Of a DNA stretch of 64,000 nucleotides, positions 27,587-36,623 are shown one piece after another. The stretch's first letter is position 1. Each line of letters opens with the position of its first letter. The stretch comes from Actinomyces wuliandei (GTDB lineage: Bacteria > Actinomycetota > Actinomycetes > Actinomycetales > Actinomycetaceae). The stretch is from positions 744,001 to 808,000 of the forward strand of contig NZ_CP025227.1 of NCBI RefSeq assembly GCF_004010955.1, written 5' to 3'. The notes under the pieces are model-generated. The model had not been told where the DNA came from, did no database searches, and was given only the letters and a program-made list of their open reading frames with translations. The translations under genes were made by a program, and so were the position numbers.

Positions 27587-28111
27587 CTAGCCCTCCAGGC
27601 CCAGGAGACGGCGGGTGTAGACGGCCTGCCCGGAGTGCTGGGCGGCGTCGTCAATGACTGAGGTCAGGCGCACGGCCCGGGTCACCGGCGGGTCCCAGGT
27701 GGTGTCGATGACCTCGTCCAGGCTGGCAGGGTCCAGGCTGCGCAGGTAGGTGGTGGCCATCTCGTAGGCGTCGTCAAGGTAGGCGGTCAGCACGGACAGG
27801 TCGGGGACCACGACCTTGGCGGCCTCCTGCGGTGTGTGCCGCCAGTCCTGGGTGTCATCAGGCAGGTCCAGGGCGAGGCGCTCGCGGTGGCCGTGGGAGA
27901 CCCACACTGGCTCCACCCCGGCCAGGGGAGCGACCTGGAGGTCGATCTCCCGGGCGGTGTGCCAGGCCAGCCAGGTCAGGGAGTTGGTCCGTGGTGCGAT
28001 GTCTGGTACGGGAGGCGTGTTGGCCTGCTCGATGGTGACGCCGTCGAGGGCGCGGCCCAGGCGCTGGCGGGAACGGGAGAGGCTGTCAACGAGCATGTCC
28101 TGGATGGTCAC
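27587..28111 (-). CDS. DinB-like (DUF664) four-helix protein
   Basis: 174 residues. DinB/YfiT superfamily, usually metal-binding thiol-dependent transferases or detoxification proteins. Shows the typical NSLTWLAWHTAREIDLQ and DDAAQHSGQAVYTRRLLG segments with potential metal-ligand histidines. Mycothiol-linked function is common in actinobacterial members but cannot be shown here. Monocistronic, convergent with the MBL-fold gene. Confidence 0.8.
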   Translation of the reverse strand: MTIQDMLVDSLSRSRQRLGRALDGVTIEQANTPPVPDIAPRTNSLTWLAWHTAREIDLQVAPLAGVEPVWVSHGHRERLALDLPDDTQDWRHTPQEAAKVVVPDLSVLTAYLDDAYEMATTYLRSLDPASLDEVIDTTWDPPVTRAVRLTSVIDDAAQHSGQAVYTRRLLGLEG

Positions 28112-28242
28112 GGAGCCACGCTACGTCAGGGGTGGGACGCGCCCCAGCAGGTGCCGGGGTGCGGTGGTGAGGCCGGGGGCTCTGGCCGGGACGCCCAGAG
28201 TCCGGCTGTCAGCACCGCTGGCAGACGTGGTGTCAGACGTTG

Positions 28243-28779
28243 TCAGCGCTGCACCTCCGCCAGCTCCCCGGTGGCGACGTCGTAGACGAAGCCCCGTGCG
28301 CTCGCCCCGTCGGGCACGTGAGGGTCTGCAGCCAGCCCGGTCAGGGCCTGGCGCACGTCCTGGGCGGCATCGGTGAAGCCTCCGGGTCGCCAGGTAGGGC
28401 GCTGGCCGGTCTCCCGCTCCAGGGAGTCGGTGAAGACCTCATCGTCCAGGTGGGACATGCCGCAGTCGGTGTGGTGGATGAGCAGGATCTCCTGGACTCC
28501 CAGCGCGTGCTGGGCGATGGCCAGGGAGCGGCGCACGTCCTCGGTGAGGACGCCTCCCGCGTTGCGGATGATGTAGGCGTCTCCGGCCTGGAGGCCCAGC
28601 AGCGACATGACGTCCAGGCGACGGTCCATGCAGGCGACGACGGCCAGAGAGGCGTGCTCGCCTCGTGCGGGGGTGAAGCTGGCGGCGTAGCGGCGGGCCG
28701 CCTCGAGCGCTGTGGCTGCTGTGGGAGCAGAGGGGGTGGTGTCAGGGGTGCCAGGGCTGGTGGGGTTCTGGGACGGCAT
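28243..28779 (-). CDS. Beta-carbonic anhydrase
   Basis: 178 residues from ATG 28779, well spaced from AAGGAG. Interconverts CO2 and bicarbonate. Zinc ligands visible: Cys50 in VACMDRRLD (with Asp52 and Arg54), His103 and Cys106 in HHTDCGM. The protein is shorter than plant-type enzymes and matches the compact actinobacterial beta class. The first 25 residues are a Pro/Thr/Ser tail. Confidence 0.9.
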   Translation of the reverse strand: MPSQNPTSPGTPDTTPSAPTAATALEAARRYAASFTPARGEHASLAVVACMDRRLDVMSLLGLQAGDAYIIRNAGGVLTEDVRRSLAIAQHALGVQEILLIHHTDCGMSHLDDEVFTDSLERETGQRPTWRPGGFTDAAQDVRQALTGLAADPHVPDGASARGFVYDVATGELAEVQR

Positions 28780-28937
28780 GGGGGCTCCTTGGGTCTGGTC
28801 TGTGGGCCTGGTCGTGGTGGGCACTGGTCGGGGGCTGGCCACGACGGTGCTGGCACCACCTGGCACCACTGACACTACCGGTCACGGCTGCTGGCGGGAA
28901 GCGGTGTTCCCCTGGGCTTGTGCCTAGGCTTGTCGTC

Positions 28938-29231
28938 GTGCCCTCCTACCGGACCGTGCTCACTGTGACCACTCTGGTTCCCGGCCGGGAGCCCCGCGAC
29001 GTCGAGGAGGCCGCCTGTGCTGCGGTCACCGCCTCGACCACGCTGGAGGCCTTCCAGGTCGACGTCGTGGGTGGTGAGCCCCGCGTCACCATCCGCTTCA
29101 CCGGGGCTGACGACGCCGACGCCCGCCGTACCCACCGCCGTGTGGTGGCCGAGGTGCGCGGTGTTGCGGACGTCCCCCGGCAGCTGCTCGCCAAGGTCGT
29201 TGCTGGCCGGAGCGTGCCGACGCAGGTGTGA
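28938..29231 (+). CDS. Conserved small protein of unknown function
   Basis: 97 residues, mixed alpha/beta pattern: an N-terminal strand (SYRTVLTVTTLVPGR), a helix with DVEEAACAAVTAS, strands AFQVDVVGGEPRVTIRFTG and a C-terminal helix. TAGGCT (28925-28930) lies 7 bases before GTG 28938, so I prefer this leaderless start to GTG 28920. It is divergent from the carbonic anhydrase. No family recognised. Confidence 0.6.
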   Translation: MPSYRTVLTVTTLVPGREPRDVEEAACAAVTASTTLEAFQVDVVGGEPRVTIRFTGADDADARRTHRRVVAEVRGVADVPRQLLAKVVAGRSVPTQV

Positions 29232-29295
29232 GGTGTGGCTGCTCCGGCTGCACGACACGGTGGCGGCCCCGTTCGGCCGGGTCTCAGGCCAGGCC

Positions 29296-30327
29296 TCAGG
29301 CGAAGACGACGGTGCGGTGCCCGTTGAGGAGCACCCGGTGCTCGGCGTGCCAGCGCACTGCCTGGGCCAGCACCCGCCGCTCGACGTCCTGGCCCTTGGA
29401 GCGCAGCGTCTCCACGGAGTCCTCGTGGCTGGCCCGGGTGACGTCCTGCTCAATGATGGGTCCCTCGTCGAGGTCGGCCGTCACGTAGTGGGCTGTGGCA
29501 CCGATGAGCTTGACGCCGCGCTCGTGGGCCTGTCGGTAGGGGTTGGCTCCCTTGAAGCTGGGCAGGAAGGAGTGGTGGATGTTGATGACCCCGCCGTGGA
29601 GGCGCTCGCACAGGGCGGGGGAGAGGATCTGCATGTAGCGGGCCAGGACCACCAGCTCCACGCCCAGGGAGTCCACCAGGCCCAGCAGCTCGGCCTCGGC
29701 GGCCTCCTTGGTGTCCTTGGTGACCGGGATGTGGTGGAAGGGGACGTTGTAGAACTGCGCGACGTCGCGCAGCGTCTCGTGGTTGCCCACCACCCCTGCC
29801 ACCTCGACGGGCAGGCCCTGGCTGCGGGCGCGGAAGAGCAGGTCGGTCAGGCAGTGGCCCTCCTTGGAGACCATGACGAGGGTGCGCACCCGGCGGCCGA
29901 CCTCGTCCAGGGTCCAGGTCATGGAGTAGGTGCGGGCCAGCTCGGCCAGGTCCTTCTCCAGCTCGGTGCGCGGCACGGTGGTCATGACCTGGACGCGCAT
30001 GAGGAACAGGCCGGTGTGCTCGTCCCCGAACTGTTTGGACTCGGTGATGTTGCCGCCACGCCGGGCCAGGGCGCCGGTGACCGCGTGGACGATGCCGGGG
30101 CGGTCGGGGCAGGACAGGGACAGCACCAGGTGCTGGGCTCCCGTCCTGCCCGTCCCCTCAGCACCCTCTGTCCCCGCCGGGGCGCCGGGGGACCTCGTCA
30201 GGGGGCGCGTGGTGCTGGGGTCAGGGATCGCGGTGGCCGTGGGCGAGGAGGTGCCCGCCGGGTTGCCTGAGGCGTTCTGGGTGCCCGGGTCCGCCGGAGA
30301 GCCTAGGGTGCTCGTCGAGGTGGTCAT
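29296..30327 (-). CDS. purU: Formyltetrahydrofolate deformylase
   Basis: 343 residues. Hydrolyses 10-formyl-THF to formate and THF, balancing one-carbon units for purine synthesis. ACT domain at about 66-145 (SLSCPDRPGIVHAVTGALAR), then a formyltransferase-like catalytic domain with GVVGNHETLR, NIHHSFLPSFKGANPYRQA and IGATAHYVTADLDEGPII. The N-terminal 62 residues are Ser/Thr/Pro/Gly-rich and beyond the usual length. TAACCT (plus positions 30335-30340) is 7 bases before the ATG, so the start is probably real and leaderless. Confidence 0.92.
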   Translation of the reverse strand: MTTSTSTLGSPADPGTQNASGNPAGTSSPTATAIPDPSTTRPLTRSPGAPAGTEGAEGTGRTGAQHLVLSLSCPDRPGIVHAVTGALARRGGNITESKQFGDEHTGLFLMRVQVMTTVPRTELEKDLAELARTYSMTWTLDEVGRRVRTLVMVSKEGHCLTDLLFRARSQGLPVEVAGVVGNHETLRDVAQFYNVPFHHIPVTKDTKEAAEAELLGLVDSLGVELVVLARYMQILSPALCERLHGGVINIHHSFLPSFKGANPYRQAHERGVKLIGATAHYVTADLDEGPIIEQDVTRASHEDSVETLRSKGQDVERRVLAQAVRWHAEHRVLLNGHRTVVFA

Positions 30328-30420
30328 GGGGGCGAGGTTAGCCTGGCCCCGGGGAGTGAGGGTAGCCGGCCCCTGCCGGGGCGGGGTCGCCCGGGGCCAC
30401 GGGTAGGGCCGGTGCGCGCC

Positions 30421-30752
30421 TCAGGCGCCCCGGGCAGCGGCGGACGAGGAGACTGTGGCCGAGTGCACGGCCGAGCGGATGGTCCTCGCTGCTGCCTGCG
30501 GGCTGGTCGCAGCAGTGTCGATATGTAGCACGTCCGTGCCGTCTCACGGGTGGTAATCGCGCTCCCGGACAGCCTGCCAGTCGGGCAGCTCAAGACCGGG
30601 GACGTCAGCACGGCGGCTCGCAGGGCCTGCTCGATGCTGTCGATCCGAATGTAGGCGAGTGCCCCGTCATGGTTGAGCTCGTGGGCCACAGCGGACTTTC
30701 CGGTGGCGGGCAGCCCGCCGAGGACAACCAGGACAGGACGGGAGGGCTGCAT
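30421..30752 (-). pseudogene. P-loop kinase pseudogene (AAA_33-like): deletion, frameshift and nonsense
   Basis: ATG 30752 begins VLVVLGGLPATGKSAVAHEL, a Walker A of small P-loop kinases, running to about YIRIDSIEQALRAA. The middle of the kinase is missing. In another frame follows the family's C-terminus: LELPDWQAVRERDYHP, then a TGA (30544-30546) where kinases of this type have Trp (YEPWD), then DGTDVLHIDTAATSP to a stop at 30421-30423. Three independent lesions make a sequencing error unlikely. It sits just upstream of purU, same strand. Confidence 0.7.
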
Positions 30753-30851
30753 GCGCGCAGCTTACGCTCTGCCCTCATGGCCGCCGGGGTCGTGAGGGTG
30801 GAGGAGTCGTGGCTCGCCTCCTCCACCCTCACAGCCTGCCGTTGCCTACGT

Positions 30852-30974
30852 TCAGCCCTGGCGGGCCTTGAGACGCGGGTTCTTCTTGTTGATGACGTAG
30901 GTGTGGCCGCGACGGCGCACCACCTTGCTGCCCGGCTGCCTGGCCAGGGAGCGGATCGAGGCACGGACCTTCAT
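30852..30974 (-). CDS. rpmJ: Ribosomal protein bL36, zinc-independent form
   Basis: 40 residues ([20 protein letters not shown], then [13 protein letters not shown]). It has no cysteine, so it is the C-minus paralogue that replaces zinc-binding L36 when zinc is scarce (YkgO type). Start ATG 30974 follows AAAGGAG. It is the last of five such genes on this strand and 195 bases from the next. Confidence 0.9.
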   Translation of the reverse strand: MKVRASIRSLARQPGSKVVRRRGHTYVINKKNPRLKARQG

Positions 30975-31115
30975 GCTGGCTCCTTTCTGTTCTGGTGTGC
31001 TGATGGGCTGGCACGGCTGGGGCGCCCGGGGCAGAAGCCGTAGGTCGAGGTGGCTGTGCCAACCCTGCCCGCACAGGGCTGGTGAGTGGTAGTGCCGGGT
31101 TCGTCGGGGTGGTTA

Positions 31116-31172
31116 GGGGGCCCGCCGAGGGGTCAGGGGGCTCGCCGAGGGGTCAGGGGGCTCGCCGGGTCA
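31116..31172. repeat. 20-bp tandem repeat, nearly three units, reaching the bL31 stop
   Basis: Units at 31116-31135, 31136-31155 and a shortened 31156-31172, of type GGGGGCTCGCCGAGGGGTCA; the first has CCC for CTC. The last unit includes the stop codon of bL31. Confidence 0.7.
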
Positions 31173-31415
31173 GTGCCCGCCGTAGCGGCGGCGGAACTTC
31201 TCAACTCGCCCCGCCGTGTCCAGGACGCGCTGCTGACCAGTCCACAGCGGGTGGGAGGCGCTGGAGACCTCCACGTCCACCACCGGGTAGGTGGCGCCGT
31301 CCTCCCACGTGACGGTCTTGTCAGAGGTTATGGTGGAGCGGGTCAGGAAGGCGAAGCCTGCGGACTTGTCGCGGAAGACGACGGGAACGTAGCTGGGGTG
31401 GATTCCGGGTCGCAC
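31170..31415 (-). CDS. rpmE2: Ribosomal protein bL31 type B, zinc-independent form
   Basis: 81 residues from GTG 31415 with AAGGAG at good spacing. Type B L31 ([40 protein letters not shown], ending KFRRRYGGH) without the CxxC motif of the zinc form. Stored zinc can be released by swapping L31 forms. Member of the Zur-type cluster, though 256 bases downstream of uS14. Confidence 0.92.
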   Translation of the reverse strand: MRPGIHPSYVPVVFRDKSAGFAFLTRSTITSDKTVTWEDGATYPVVDVEVSSASHPLWTGQQRVLDTAGRVEKFRRRYGGH

Positions 31416-31671
31416 TGGTCTGGCTCCTTGCTGGTCGTGGGTGCTGGGTGCGTGTCGTGAGAGCCTGCCAGGGTCCTGTGGGCTGAGCCTGTCCGGGTCC
31501 CGGGCAACGGTGTGCCTGGGCAGGTCGGGCGTCCAGGCTGGTCCGCGACACTCTGTGGATCCGTGCTGTGGTGCGGTGGACTGCTGCGGCGCCTTGCCCG
31601 GCAGCGGACGCGCCACCGTCTCGGGCGCAGTGGTGTCACGGGCCCTGAGGCTGGCCAGGGCCCCTCGGCGG

Positions 31672-31977
31672 TCACCACGAGGCCTTGGTGATGCCGGGGA
31701 GCTCGCCGCGCAGCGCCATCTCGCGGAACCGGATCCGGGAGCTGCCAGTGACGCGCAGGTGCCCGCGAGGGCGGCCGTCCACCGCGTCGCGGCGGCGCAG
31801 GCGGGTGGGGGAGGCGTCGCGCGGCAGGGCGTGCAGAGCAGCCATGGCCGCCCGGCGCTCCGTCTGGCTCAGGTGCGGGCTGACGCTGTCATGCTTGAGG
31901 TGGGCGCGGCGCTCGGCATAGCGGGCCACCACCCGGGCGCGCCGGCTCTCAGCGGCGATCTTGGACCTCCGGGCCAT
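31672..31977 (-). CDS. rpsN: Ribosomal protein uS14, zinc-independent form
   Basis: 101 residues, long S14 without the CxxC zinc motifs ([55 protein letters not shown]). Start overlaps the bL33 stop (ATGA). Confidence 0.93.
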   Translation of the reverse strand: MARRSKIAAESRRARVVARYAERRAHLKHDSVSPHLSQTERRAAMAALHALPRDASPTRLRRRDAVDGRPRGHLRVTGSSRIRFREMALRGELPGITKASW

Positions 31978-32156
31978 CAGCGCGTCTCCCTGAACTCCAC
32001 GTGCCGGCGCACCACGGGGTCGTACTTGCGCAGCACCAGCCGGTCAGGGGTGTTGCGCCGGTTCTTTCGGGTGACGTAGGTGTAGCCGGTGCCAGCGGTG
32101 GACACCAGCCTGATCACGGGGCGCAGGTCCTTGGCGCTTCTGCTTGCGGGGCTCAC
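31977..32156 (-). CDS. rpmG: Ribosomal protein bL33, zinc-independent form
   Basis: 59 residues from GTG 32156, overlapping the bL28 stop (GTGA). Core [20 protein letters not shown] and [19 protein letters not shown]; no cysteines. Confidence 0.92.
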   Translation of the reverse strand: MSPASRSAKDLRPVIRLVSTAGTGYTYVTRKNRRNTPDRLVLRKYDPVVRRHVEFRETR

Positions 32157-32389
32157 AGCCGCTCCCCCCGGGCGAGCATCTGGGCGACGACGGCGTCGAT
32201 ACCCCGCCTGTCGATCGTGCGTATCCCCTTGGCGGACACCGTCAGGCGGACGGTGCGCCCCAGCGAGGGGGCCCAGTATCGCTTGCGCTGCAGGTTGGGC
32301 TTCCGGCGGCGTGGCGTGCGGCGGTGGGACCGGGAGACCGAACGGCCGAAGACCGGCCTCATCCCCGTGACTTGGCAGTAGGTGGTCAT
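32153..32389 (-). CDS. rpmB: Ribosomal protein bL28, zinc-independent form
   Basis: 78 residues ([58 protein letters not shown]). Only one Cys remains, as in C-minus L28. First gene of the cluster; ATG 32389 lies 12 bases from the Zur box and has no ribosome site, so it is probably leaderless (ATG 32398 is an alternative). Confidence 0.93.
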   Translation of the reverse strand: MTTYCQVTGMRPVFGRSVSRSHRRTPRRRKPNLQRKRYWAPSLGRTVRLTVSAKGIRTIDRRGIDAVVAQMLARGERL

Positions 32390-32401
32390 AGGGTGCATTA
32401 T

Positions 32402-32416
32402 TGAGAATCATTCTCA
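32402..32416. promoter_or_regulatory. Zur box between divergent zinc-responsive genes
   Basis: TGAGAATCATTCTCA is a perfect 7-1-7 palindrome of the Fur/Zur type, 12 bases from the bL28 start on one side and 26 bases from the GTG at 32443 on the other. AATAAT-like sequence at its edge could be the -10 of the ribosomal operon. With bound zinc, Zur should repress both directions. Confidence 0.85.
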
Positions 32417-32442
32417 GAAACGTCAACCTGCAGGAGGGTGTT

Positions 32443-33684
32443 GTGTCTCATGCCACTCACGCGCTGGTCCTCGTCGGTGCCGTCGACCCGACCCTGCTGG
32501 ACCTCATCGACCTCGTGCTCAGCGGCGAGGACGCCGTCGTCATCCGTGCCCAGCTGCTGCCTCACGTGGGCGAGGACGGGCTGGTGCGCCTCACCAGCAC
32601 CGCCAGCCTGGGGGAGGAGCCAGCCGTCCTGGACGTGGTGATGCCCTCGTCCTGCCAGACCTGCTCGCTGCGGGAGGTCCTGGTGGCGGTGGCCGAGGAC
32701 CGCGCCCGCCAGGATCCTGAGGGTGTTACGGTTGTGCTGCTGCCTGCGGCCACCGAGCTGGTCCACCTGGTGCCGCGCCTGTCCGAGGAGCTGGAGGGCG
32801 GCCGGGTGCGGCTGGCCGGTGTCGCGCACGTCCTGGACGCGGCGGCTGCCGTTGCCGAGCTCCTGGAGCACCGTCCGCTGGCTGAGGCCAGCGTGGGGGC
32901 CCTGCCTGACGACGCCCGCTGCACTGCGGAGGTCCATCTGGCCAACCTTGGCTACGCCGACGTGGTCGTGGCGCTCGGCCAGGAGGAGTCAGGTGAGGGT
33001 GCCGACCTGGTGGAGCACCTACGGCCCCACGACACCCTCCTGCTGCCCGGCCTGGACGTGCCCGTCCTGGACCACCTGGTGGGCCTCGCCCATGACGCCC
33101 AGGCTGCGGTGAGCCGCATCCACCCCGCCACCACCCAGGCCTGGGGCGGCCCGGACGACCACGGCGTGTGGACCCTCGACCTGTTTGCCACCCTCCCCTT
33201 CCACCCGGGCCGTCTGCGAGAGATGGTCGCCGACCTGGCCGGTCGCGGGCTGTGCGCGCGGGGGTGCTTCTGGCTGCCCAGCAGGCCTGGACGGGTGTGC
33301 GCATGGGAGGTCGCCGGGGGAGCGGTCAGCGTGGGTGACGCCGGGAGCTGGGACGAGGTCCCGAGGGGCTGGGGCGTGCCCCCGGTAGGGTGGCGCGGAT
33401 CCCAGGAGGTCTGGGTCACTCGTGGTGGGGATGCCGCCGTCGGTCCGGGGCGGTCCGGCCCCCAGGGGGGCTGGTGCAACGCCTCAGGGGACTGGTCGGT
33501 GGTCTCTGAGGTGCGGTGTGGGCCGTGGTGCCACCTGGTGGTCACCGGTCTGGGCGCCCCAGAGGTACGCGAGCGGGTGCGTCAGGCCTTCGGCAAGGCG
33601 CTCCTGCGCCGTGAGGAGCTGTCCCAGGCTGTGTCCTGGGTCGGCGTGGACGACGGTCTGGGGGACTGGCTCGGGCCGGTGTGA
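32443..33684 (+). CDS. CobW/YciC-type zinc protein without a P-loop (Rv0106-like)
   Basis: 413 residues from GTG 32443 with AGGAGG before it. The C-terminal half is a CobW C-domain ([40 protein letters not shown]). The N-terminal half keeps the metal motif [12 protein letters not shown] (Cys71, Cys74), but where CobW/ZNG1 GTPases have GxxGxGKT it reads [19 protein letters not shown], so GTP binding is unlikely. From memory, Mycobacterium tuberculosis Rv0106 has the same features and the same divergent, Zur-controlled placement beside rpmB1. A role in zinc delivery or zinc-starvation adaptation is inferred. Confidence 0.8.
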   Translation: MSHATHALVLVGAVDPTLLDLIDLVLSGEDAVVIRAQLLPHVGEDGLVRLTSTASLGEEPAVLDVVMPSSCQTCSLREVLVAVAEDRARQDPEGVTVVLLPAATELVHLVPRLSEELEGGRVRLAGVAHVLDAAAAVAELLEHRPLAEASVGALPDDARCTAEVHLANLGYADVVVALGQEESGEGADLVEHLRPHDTLLLPGLDVPVLDHLVGLAHDAQAAVSRIHPATTQAWGGPDDHGVWTLDLFATLPFHPGRLREMVADLAGRGLCARGCFWLPSRPGRVCAWEVAGGAVSVGDAGSWDEVPRGWGVPPVGWRGSQEVWVTRGGDAAVGPGRSGPQGGWCNASGDWSVVSEVRCGPWCHLVVTGLGAPEVRERVRQAFGKALLRREELSQAVSWVGVDDGLGDWLGPV

Positions 33685-33839
33685 GGGCGTGCGGGTGCCA
33701 GTGGATGCCTGGAGCGGCGCCCCGGGAGGCGTGCCGCTGCCTGGCCCGTGGCCAGGTGCGGGACAACCAGGTGCAGAGCGGGGTGGTGGCGGGCCGTTGC
33801 ACCGGACTGGTGGGCCGCGGTCAGGCTCGGGCTGGCCGA

Positions 33840-33957
33840 GTTGCACATCTTGGGCTAGGGGAGCGCGGCCAACGGCAGCGGGCCTTGTTGCGGTTGCAGG
33901 GAAAGGTCGAAGATCCCGAGTCCCGGCTGCGCGCCGGAACGGCTGAAGATGTGCAGC
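33840..33957. repeat. Inverted pair of the 13-bp motif, locus 3
   Basis: GTTGCACATCTTG (minus, imperfect) at 33840-33852 faces GAAGATGTGCAGC (plus) at 33945-33957. It lies in the intergenic region 33685-34065, between the Rv0106-like gene and the glyA riboswitch; nothing else is visible there. Confidence 0.65.
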
Positions 33958-34055
33958 GCGGGGTACGCTGCGGCAGGAGGTGAGGTGTGGTTCTGGCGCG
34001 GCGGGCCCCGTGGGTTGCCGGGGTGACCGTGAACGGCCCGGCGACCACGATGCGA

Positions 34056-34148
34056 TAGGCTGCGCTCGCCGCGACTGGCGCCGGGTGGAGGACCACCGGG
34101 GAGCGGCACGAGGATCGAGACCACGGGGTCGCCCGCCTGGGCCACGGG
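34056..34148 (+). ncRNA. ZTP (pfl) riboswitch with its -10, controlling glyA-folD
   Basis: The conserved pfl blocks are present in order: GCGACTGGCG (34071-34080), a GGTGG/CCACC stem with ACCACCGGGGAGCG (34092-34105), and the terminal CCGCCTGGGC (34133-34142). TAGGCT at 34056-34061 is a good -10, placing the transcript start just before the aptamer. ZTP (an AICAR triphosphate derivative) signals lack of 10-formyl-THF, and the class usually controls glyA, folD or purine genes, as here. No clear T-rich terminator follows, so control of translation or a non-canonical terminator is likely. Confidence 0.88.
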
Positions 34149-34200
34149 TCACCCGCTGACGCGTCGGCTGAGCCGCGCGTCCCACCACGGAGGAGACCAC

Positions 34201-35598
34201 ATGACCACTGAAGCCCCCGAGGCCCCCCAGGCTCCTGACGCCCCTGACACAGCACCCGACGCCTCTGCGTCCCCAGCGTCCCTCGCCGAGGCCTCTAGCA
34301 CCCTCAGCCAGTCCCTGGCACAGCTGGACCCGCAGATCGCCGCTACCCTGGCCGGGGAGCTGGACCGCCAGCGCTCCACCCTGGAGATGATCGCCTCGGA
34401 GAACTTTGTGCCCCGGGCTGTCCTGGAGTGCCAGGGCTCGGTGCTGACCAACAAGTACGCGGAGGGCTATCCTGGGCGGCGCTACTACGGGGGCTGCGAG
34501 GTTGTCGACGTCGCTGAGTCCCTGGCCATCGAGCGGGCTAAGTCCGTCTTTGGTGCGCAGTGGGCCAACGTCCAGCCCCACTCCGGCGCCCAGGCCAACG
34601 CCGCCGTCCTGCACGCCCTGGCCGCTCCCGGTGACACTCTCCTGGGACTGTCTCTGGCCCACGGCGGCCACCTCACCCACGGGATGAGGATCAACTTCTC
34701 CGGCAAGAACTACCACGCCACCGCCTACGGCGTGGACGAGACCACCCACCGTATCGAGATGGACCAGGTGCGCCAGGCCGCCCTGCGGGAGCGGCCGCGC
34801 GTCATCGTCGCCGGGTGGTCGGCCTACCCCCGCCACCTGGACTTCCAGGCCTTCCGTGAGGTTGCTGACGAGGTCGGCGCCGCCCTGTGGGTGGACATGG
34901 CCCACTTCGCCGGACTGGTCGCCGCAGGCCTGCACCCCAGCCCCGTGCCGTGGGCCGATGTCGTGTCCACCACCGTCCACAAGACGCTGGGCGGGCCGCG
35001 CTCGGGCCTGCTGCTGTCCAGCCGGGCCGAGCAGTGGGGCAAGAAGCTTGACTCGGCGGTCTTCCCCGGGCAGCAGGGCGGGCCGCTCATGCACGTTGTC
35101 GCCGCCAAGGCCGTGGCCATGAAGATCGCCGGGACCCAGGAGTTCGCCGAGCGCCAGGCCCGCACCCTCCAGGGCGCCTCGGTCATTGCTGAGCGCCTCC
35201 TGGCCGACGACGTCCGCTCCGCCGGCATCACCCTGGTGACCGGGGGCACCGACGTCCACCTGGTCCTGGTGGACCTGCGCGAGTCCAGCCTGGACGGCCA
35301 GCAGGCCGAGGACCTCCTGCACGAGGTCGGCATCACCGTCAACCGCAACGCCGTCCCCTTCGACCCCCGGCCCCCGCGCGTGACCTCCGGCCTGCGCATC
35401 GGCACCCCCGCCCTGGCCACCAGGGGCTTCGGTGCGGCAGAGTTCACCGAGGTGGCCGACATCATTGCCACCGCCCTGGCGCGCGGCGCGGATGGAAGCG
35501 CGGACGAGGACCTGCTGGCCTCCCTGAGGGGGCGCGTCACGGCCCTGACCGACGCCTTCCCCCTCTACGAGGGGCTGCCTGAGGGGCTGGGCCAGTGA
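34201..35598 (+). CDS. glyA: Serine hydroxymethyltransferase
   Basis: 465 residues. PLP enzyme converting serine and THF to glycine and methylene-THF. Family motifs: [48 protein letters not shown] and the PLP-binding Lys261 in [15 protein letters not shown]. The first 35 residues are a Pro/Ala-rich extension. GGAGGAG is upstream; its stop overlaps the folD start by 4 bases. Controlled by the ZTP riboswitch. Confidence 0.96.
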   Translation: MTTEAPEAPQAPDAPDTAPDASASPASLAEASSTLSQSLAQLDPQIAATLAGELDRQRSTLEMIASENFVPRAVLECQGSVLTNKYAEGYPGRRYYGGCEVVDVAESLAIERAKSVFGAQWANVQPHSGAQANAAVLHALAAPGDTLLGLSLAHGGHLTHGMRINFSGKNYHATAYGVDETTHRIEMDQVRQAALRERPRVIVAGWSAYPRHLDFQAFREVADEVGAALWVDMAHFAGLVAAGLHPSPVPWADVVSTTVHKTLGGPRSGLLLSSRAEQWGKKLDSAVFPGQQGGPLMHVVAAKAVAMKIAGTQEFAERQARTLQGASVIAERLLADDVRSAGITLVTGGTDVHLVLVDLRESSLDGQQAEDLLHEVGITVNRNAVPFDPRPPRVTSGLRIGTPALATRGFGAAEFTEVADIIATALARGADGSADEDLLASLRGRVTALTDAFPLYEGLPEGLGQ

Positions 35599-36503
35599 GG
35601 GCGCCGTGGCAGGGACCGGCACGGGTCCTGGACGGCACGGCGACAGCCGCCCGCATCAAGGCCGAGCTCACCCAGCGGGTTGCGGCCCTGGTGCAGCGTG
35701 GGCTCACCCCCGGCCTGGGCACCGTCCTGGTGGGGGAGGACCCGGGCTCGGTGCGCTACGTGGCGGGCAAGCACTCCGACTGCGCGGAGGTGGGGATCAC
35801 CTCCATCCGGGTGGACCTGCCCGCTACTGCCACCCAGGCTGAGGTGGAGGCTGCCGTGGACCGGCTCAACGCCGACCCCGGCTGCACCGGCTACATCGTC
35901 CAGCTCCCCCTGCCCGCAGGGATCGACACCAACGCCGTCCTGGAGCGGGTGGACCCGGGCAAGGACGCCGACGGCCTGCACCCCACCAACCTGGGGCGCC
36001 TGGTGCTGCGCGCCTCGGAGCCGGTCACCTCCCCGCTGCCGTGCACGCCCCGGGGCTGCATCGAGCTCATGACCCGCCACGGCATCGACCTGGCGGGACG
36101 CAACGTGTGCGTGGTGGGGCGCGGCGTGACCGTGGGGAGGTCCATCGGGCTGCTCCTGGGCCGTAAGGACGTCAACGCCACCGTGGACGTGTGCCACACG
36201 GGCACCACGGACCTGGCCGACCACGTGCGCCGGGCCGACGTCGTCATCTCCGCCGCAGGCAGCCCCGGCATCATCACCGCCGACATGGTGGCTCCCGGGG
36301 CGGTGGTCCTGGACGTGGGCGTCTCGCGCGTGGTCGACCCGCTCACCGGCAAGGGACGGATCGCGGGCGACGTGGCCGACGGGGTGGATGAGGTGGCCTC
36401 CTGGCTGTCCCCCAACCCAGGTGGTGTGGGGCCCATGACCCGCGCCCTGCTGCTGGCCAACGTCGTGGAGGCGGCTGAGCGGGCCGTGGGCGCGGAGGTC
36501 TGA
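35595..36503 (+). CDS. folD: Bifunctional methylene-THF dehydrogenase/cyclohydrolase
   Basis: 302 residues from GTG 35595, coupled to glyA. Converts 5,10-methylene-THF to 10-formyl-THF with NADP+. Motifs: [17 protein letters not shown] (catalytic Lys in the YxxxK-like site), [12 protein letters not shown] and the nucleotide loop [14 protein letters not shown]. The active-site Tyr is present in YVAGK. Completes the one-carbon pair under the riboswitch. Confidence 0.95.
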   Translation: MRAPWQGPARVLDGTATAARIKAELTQRVAALVQRGLTPGLGTVLVGEDPGSVRYVAGKHSDCAEVGITSIRVDLPATATQAEVEAAVDRLNADPGCTGYIVQLPLPAGIDTNAVLERVDPGKDADGLHPTNLGRLVLRASEPVTSPLPCTPRGCIELMTRHGIDLAGRNVCVVGRGVTVGRSIGLLLGRKDVNATVDVCHTGTTDLADHVRRADVVISAAGSPGIITADMVAPGAVVLDVGVSRVVDPLTGKGRIAGDVADGVDEVASWLSPNPGGVGPMTRALLLANVVEAAERAVGAEV

Positions 36504-36623
36504 CAGATCTCGGCTCAGGCCGTGGCGTGCTGAGCCCGTCCTGATGGCGGGCAGGGAGTCAAGGGGCAGTGTGGACGCCTCGGCTGGGTGTGCGCTGCAC
36601 GGTGCGCGGGCTAGGCTGACAGC

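Noticed and set aside
30544..30546. Selenocysteine reading of the TGA in the kinase remnant
   Set aside because: The position is a Trp in related kinases, the gene also has a deletion and frame change, and no insertion element is visible.
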